Assembly (NCBI GenBank): GCA_044370935.1
Contig: JBILUQ010000180.1
Coordinates: 1-7,989, forward strand
Origin: Chth-196 sp044370935
GTDB taxonomy: Bacteria; Verrucomicrobiota; Verrucomicrobiia; Chthoniobacterales; Chthoniobacteraceae
Direction: 5' to 3'
Length of the DNA stretch: 7,989 bases
The position numbers and the translations under genes were made by a program. The notes under the pieces are model-generated. The model searched no databases. It had not been told where the DNA came from and saw only the letters and a list, made by a program, of their open reading frames with translations. Shown piece after piece: positions 6,481-7,989 of the stretch (positions are counted from its first letter, which is position 1; each line of letters opens with the position of its first letter).

Positions 6481-7989
6481 TTAACGCCGCCGCGCCTTCA
6501 ACGTCTTCAGGGGTTTCCCGGGCTTGGCCGGTTTCTTTCCCTTCGCCACCTTGATCGATTTCACCGGCGTGACTGATTTGGCGGCCTTCGCCGCCCTTGC
6601 CGCCGCCTGCTCGGGTTCGGGGACGCTGCGCCTCCTCTTCTTGCCTATCGCAAGCTCCATGAACTCCTTCTGCGAATGATGCGCCGGCTTCGAAGGCAGC
6701 CCCGAGTGCTTGATCGGCGTCCCGCAACGCCTGTACAGCGCGTCCGTTCTCAACTCCCACGCCTTCGTGTCGTCCTCCAGCATCCGTTGCAGGATCTCGC
6801 GAACCACGCGCTCCTTCAACGCCGGGTCCTCGATCGGAAACACCACCTCCACCCGGCTGTAAAAATTCCGCGGCATCCAGTCCGCACTCCCCGCGTACAC
6901 CAGCGCTTCCCCGCCGTTCTCAAAATAATAAATGCGGCTGTGCTCCAGAAAACGCCCGATGATCGAACGCACGCGGATGTTTTCGCTCACCCCCGGTATC
7001 CCCGGACGCAGGCAGCAAATCCCGCGGATGATCAGGTCAATCTGCACGCCTGCATTGGACGCGTCGTACATAGCCTCGATCAGTTCCCTGTCCACAAGCC
7101 CGTTCATCTTTGCAATGATGCGCGCCGGCTTTCCAGCCTTCGCCCGAAGCGTCTCCTGTTCGACCAGTCGCAGCACTTCGTCATGCAGCGTGAACGGCGC
7201 GATCAGCAGTTTGCTAGCTCCTTGAAAACGCCCGATCCCCGTCAACAAATTGAATAGCTTCGTCGTGTCTTCCACAAACGCGGGATTCGATGTGAAAAAC
7301 GAAATGTCCGTGTACAGCTTCGCCGTCGACGGATTGTAGTTGCCAGTTCCAAGGTGCAGGTAGCCTCGTATCCGATCTTCATCTTTGCGAATCACCAGCG
7401 TCATCTTCGAGTGCACCTTGTGATGCACCATCCCGTACACCACGTGCACACCGGCCTCCTCCAGACGCCGCGCCCAGAGGATGTTGTTCGCCTCGTCAAA
7501 GCGCGCTTTCAACTCCGTCACCGCAGTCACCTGCTTCCCATTGCGCACGGCACTCATCAGCGCACCCACCACCCGCGCATCCCCGCCCGTGCGATACAAG
7601 GTTTGCTTGATCGCCAACACCTGCGGATCCGACGCCGCCTGCTCCAAAAAATCCACCACCGTGCTGAAACTCTCGTAGGGATGATGCAACAACACATCCT
7701 CCTCCCGGATCACCTCAAACAAATTTTCCGCGTCCCGCACCGCCGCACCCACCGGCGCCACAAACGGCGCATCCCGCAGCTCGGGCGAATGATCCCCCGC
7801 ACACACCGCCATCAAACGCACCGGATTCAGCGGCCCGTCGATCCGGTACACATCACCTTCATCAAGATCGAGGTTCTCCATCAGGTACTGGCAGATTTCC
7901 TGCGGAGTGGAGTGATCCACCTCGAGCCGCACCGCCGCGCCGCGCCGCCGGTTGTGCAACTCCTGCTCAACAGCGCTTAGCAGGTTGCG
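6481..7989 (-). CDS. ppk1: Polyphosphate kinase 1, 5' part outside window
   Basis: PPK1 reversibly transfers the terminal phosphate of ATP to polyphosphate through a phosphohistidine and usually sits at the inner membrane. Codons are open from the right edge (RNLLSAVEQELHNRRRG) to a TAA at 6481-6483, giving 502 residues. By alignment spacing about 240 N-terminal residues lie outside. Numbering from the edge, landmarks are HHPYESFSTVVDFL (102-115), IKQTLYRTG (127-135), VTELKARFDEANNI (157-170), VHHKVHSKMTL (188-198) with catalytic H193, LGTGNYNP (213-220), GLVDRELIEAMYDAS (297-311), RGICCLRPG (322-330), and FLEHSRIYYF (347-356) with H350. The two histidines are 157 apart, as in E. coli PPK1 (H435/H592). 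The enzyme body ends near residue 447. A tail of about 53 residues follows with 20 Lys/Arg and two acidic residues, rich in Ala and Pro, which E. coli PPK1 lacks. Its GC-rich third positions support real coding. Confidence 0.96.
   Translation of the reverse strand, partial: RNLLSAVEQELHNRRRGAAVRLEVDHSTPQEICQYLMENLDLDEGDVYRIDGPLNPVRLMAVCAGDHSPELRDAPFVAPVGAAVRDAENLFEVIREEDVLLHHPYESFSTVVDFLEQAASDPQVLAIKQTLYRTGGDARVVGALMSAVRNGKQVTAVTELKARFDEANNILWARRLEEAGVHVVYGMVHHKVHSKMTLVIRKDEDRIRGYLHLGTGNYNPSTAKLYTDISFFTSNPAFVEDTTKLFNLLTGIGRFQGASKLLIAPFTLHDEVLRLVEQETLRAKAGKPARIIAKMNGLVDRELIEAMYDASNAGVQIDLIIRGICCLRPGIPGVSENIRVRSIIGRFLEHSRIYYFENGGEALVYAGSADWMPRNFYSRVEVVFPIEDPALKERVVREILQRMLEDDTKAWELRTDALYRRCGTPIKHSGLPSKPAHHSQKEFMELAIGKKRRRSVPEPEQAAARAAKAAKSVTPVKSIKVAKGKKPAKPGKPLKTLKARRR

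Noticed and set aside
7957..7959. TTG as the start of polyphosphate kinase
   Set aside because: The frame stays open to the edge and the preceding residues (LLSAVEQEL) are typical PPK1 sequence, so this TTG is an internal Leu codon.
7354..7980. 208-codon plus-strand frame opposite ppk1
   Set aside because: His/Arg-rich shadow of the conserved PPK1 catalytic region.

Overview
The window is GC-rich bacterial chromosomal DNA with five genes that can be assigned to families and one secreted protein of unknown function. No tRNA, rRNA, CRISPR array or insertion sequence was seen. The gene set (a large secreted sialate O-acetylesterase-type esterase, PPK1, orphan RfbB, conserved secreted unknown protein), the high GC content and the near absence of Shine-Dalgarno sequences fit a free-living Verrucomicrobiota-type bacterium, possibly Opitutales. 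That placement is an inference from gene style, not a demonstrated one.

Layout, left to right. The 5' part of a minus-strand gene for a signal-peptide-bearing protein, perhaps a beta-propeller, runs off the left edge (1-816). A 214-base divergent spacer follows. Next is a plus-strand gene for a membrane-anchored member of the alkaline phosphatase superfamily (1031-2284), in which the PhoA nucleophile and nearly all metal ligands are replaced. After a 180-base spacer comes rfbB, dTDP-glucose 4,6-dehydratase (2465-3526). A convergent spacer (3527-3749) full of strong hairpins separates it from three minus-strand genes. In transcription order these are the 3' two thirds of ppk1, polyphosphate kinase (7989-6481, entering from the right edge), a secreted SGNH/DUF303 acetylesterase (6308-4728) and a ten-helix EamA/DMT transporter (4634-3750). 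The 94-base gap before the transporter holds a long bulged inverted repeat.

How the genes relate. No tight operon is visible: every gap between neighbours is at least 90 bases and several hold dyads. RfbB would feed deoxysugar synthesis for surface polysaccharide, the esterase would deacetylate glycans outside the cytoplasm, and PPK1 makes polyphosphate. A joint pathway is not supported. The most notable observation is the apparent pseudo-alkaline phosphatase. The second is a Lys/Arg-rich tail of about 53 residues on PPK1.
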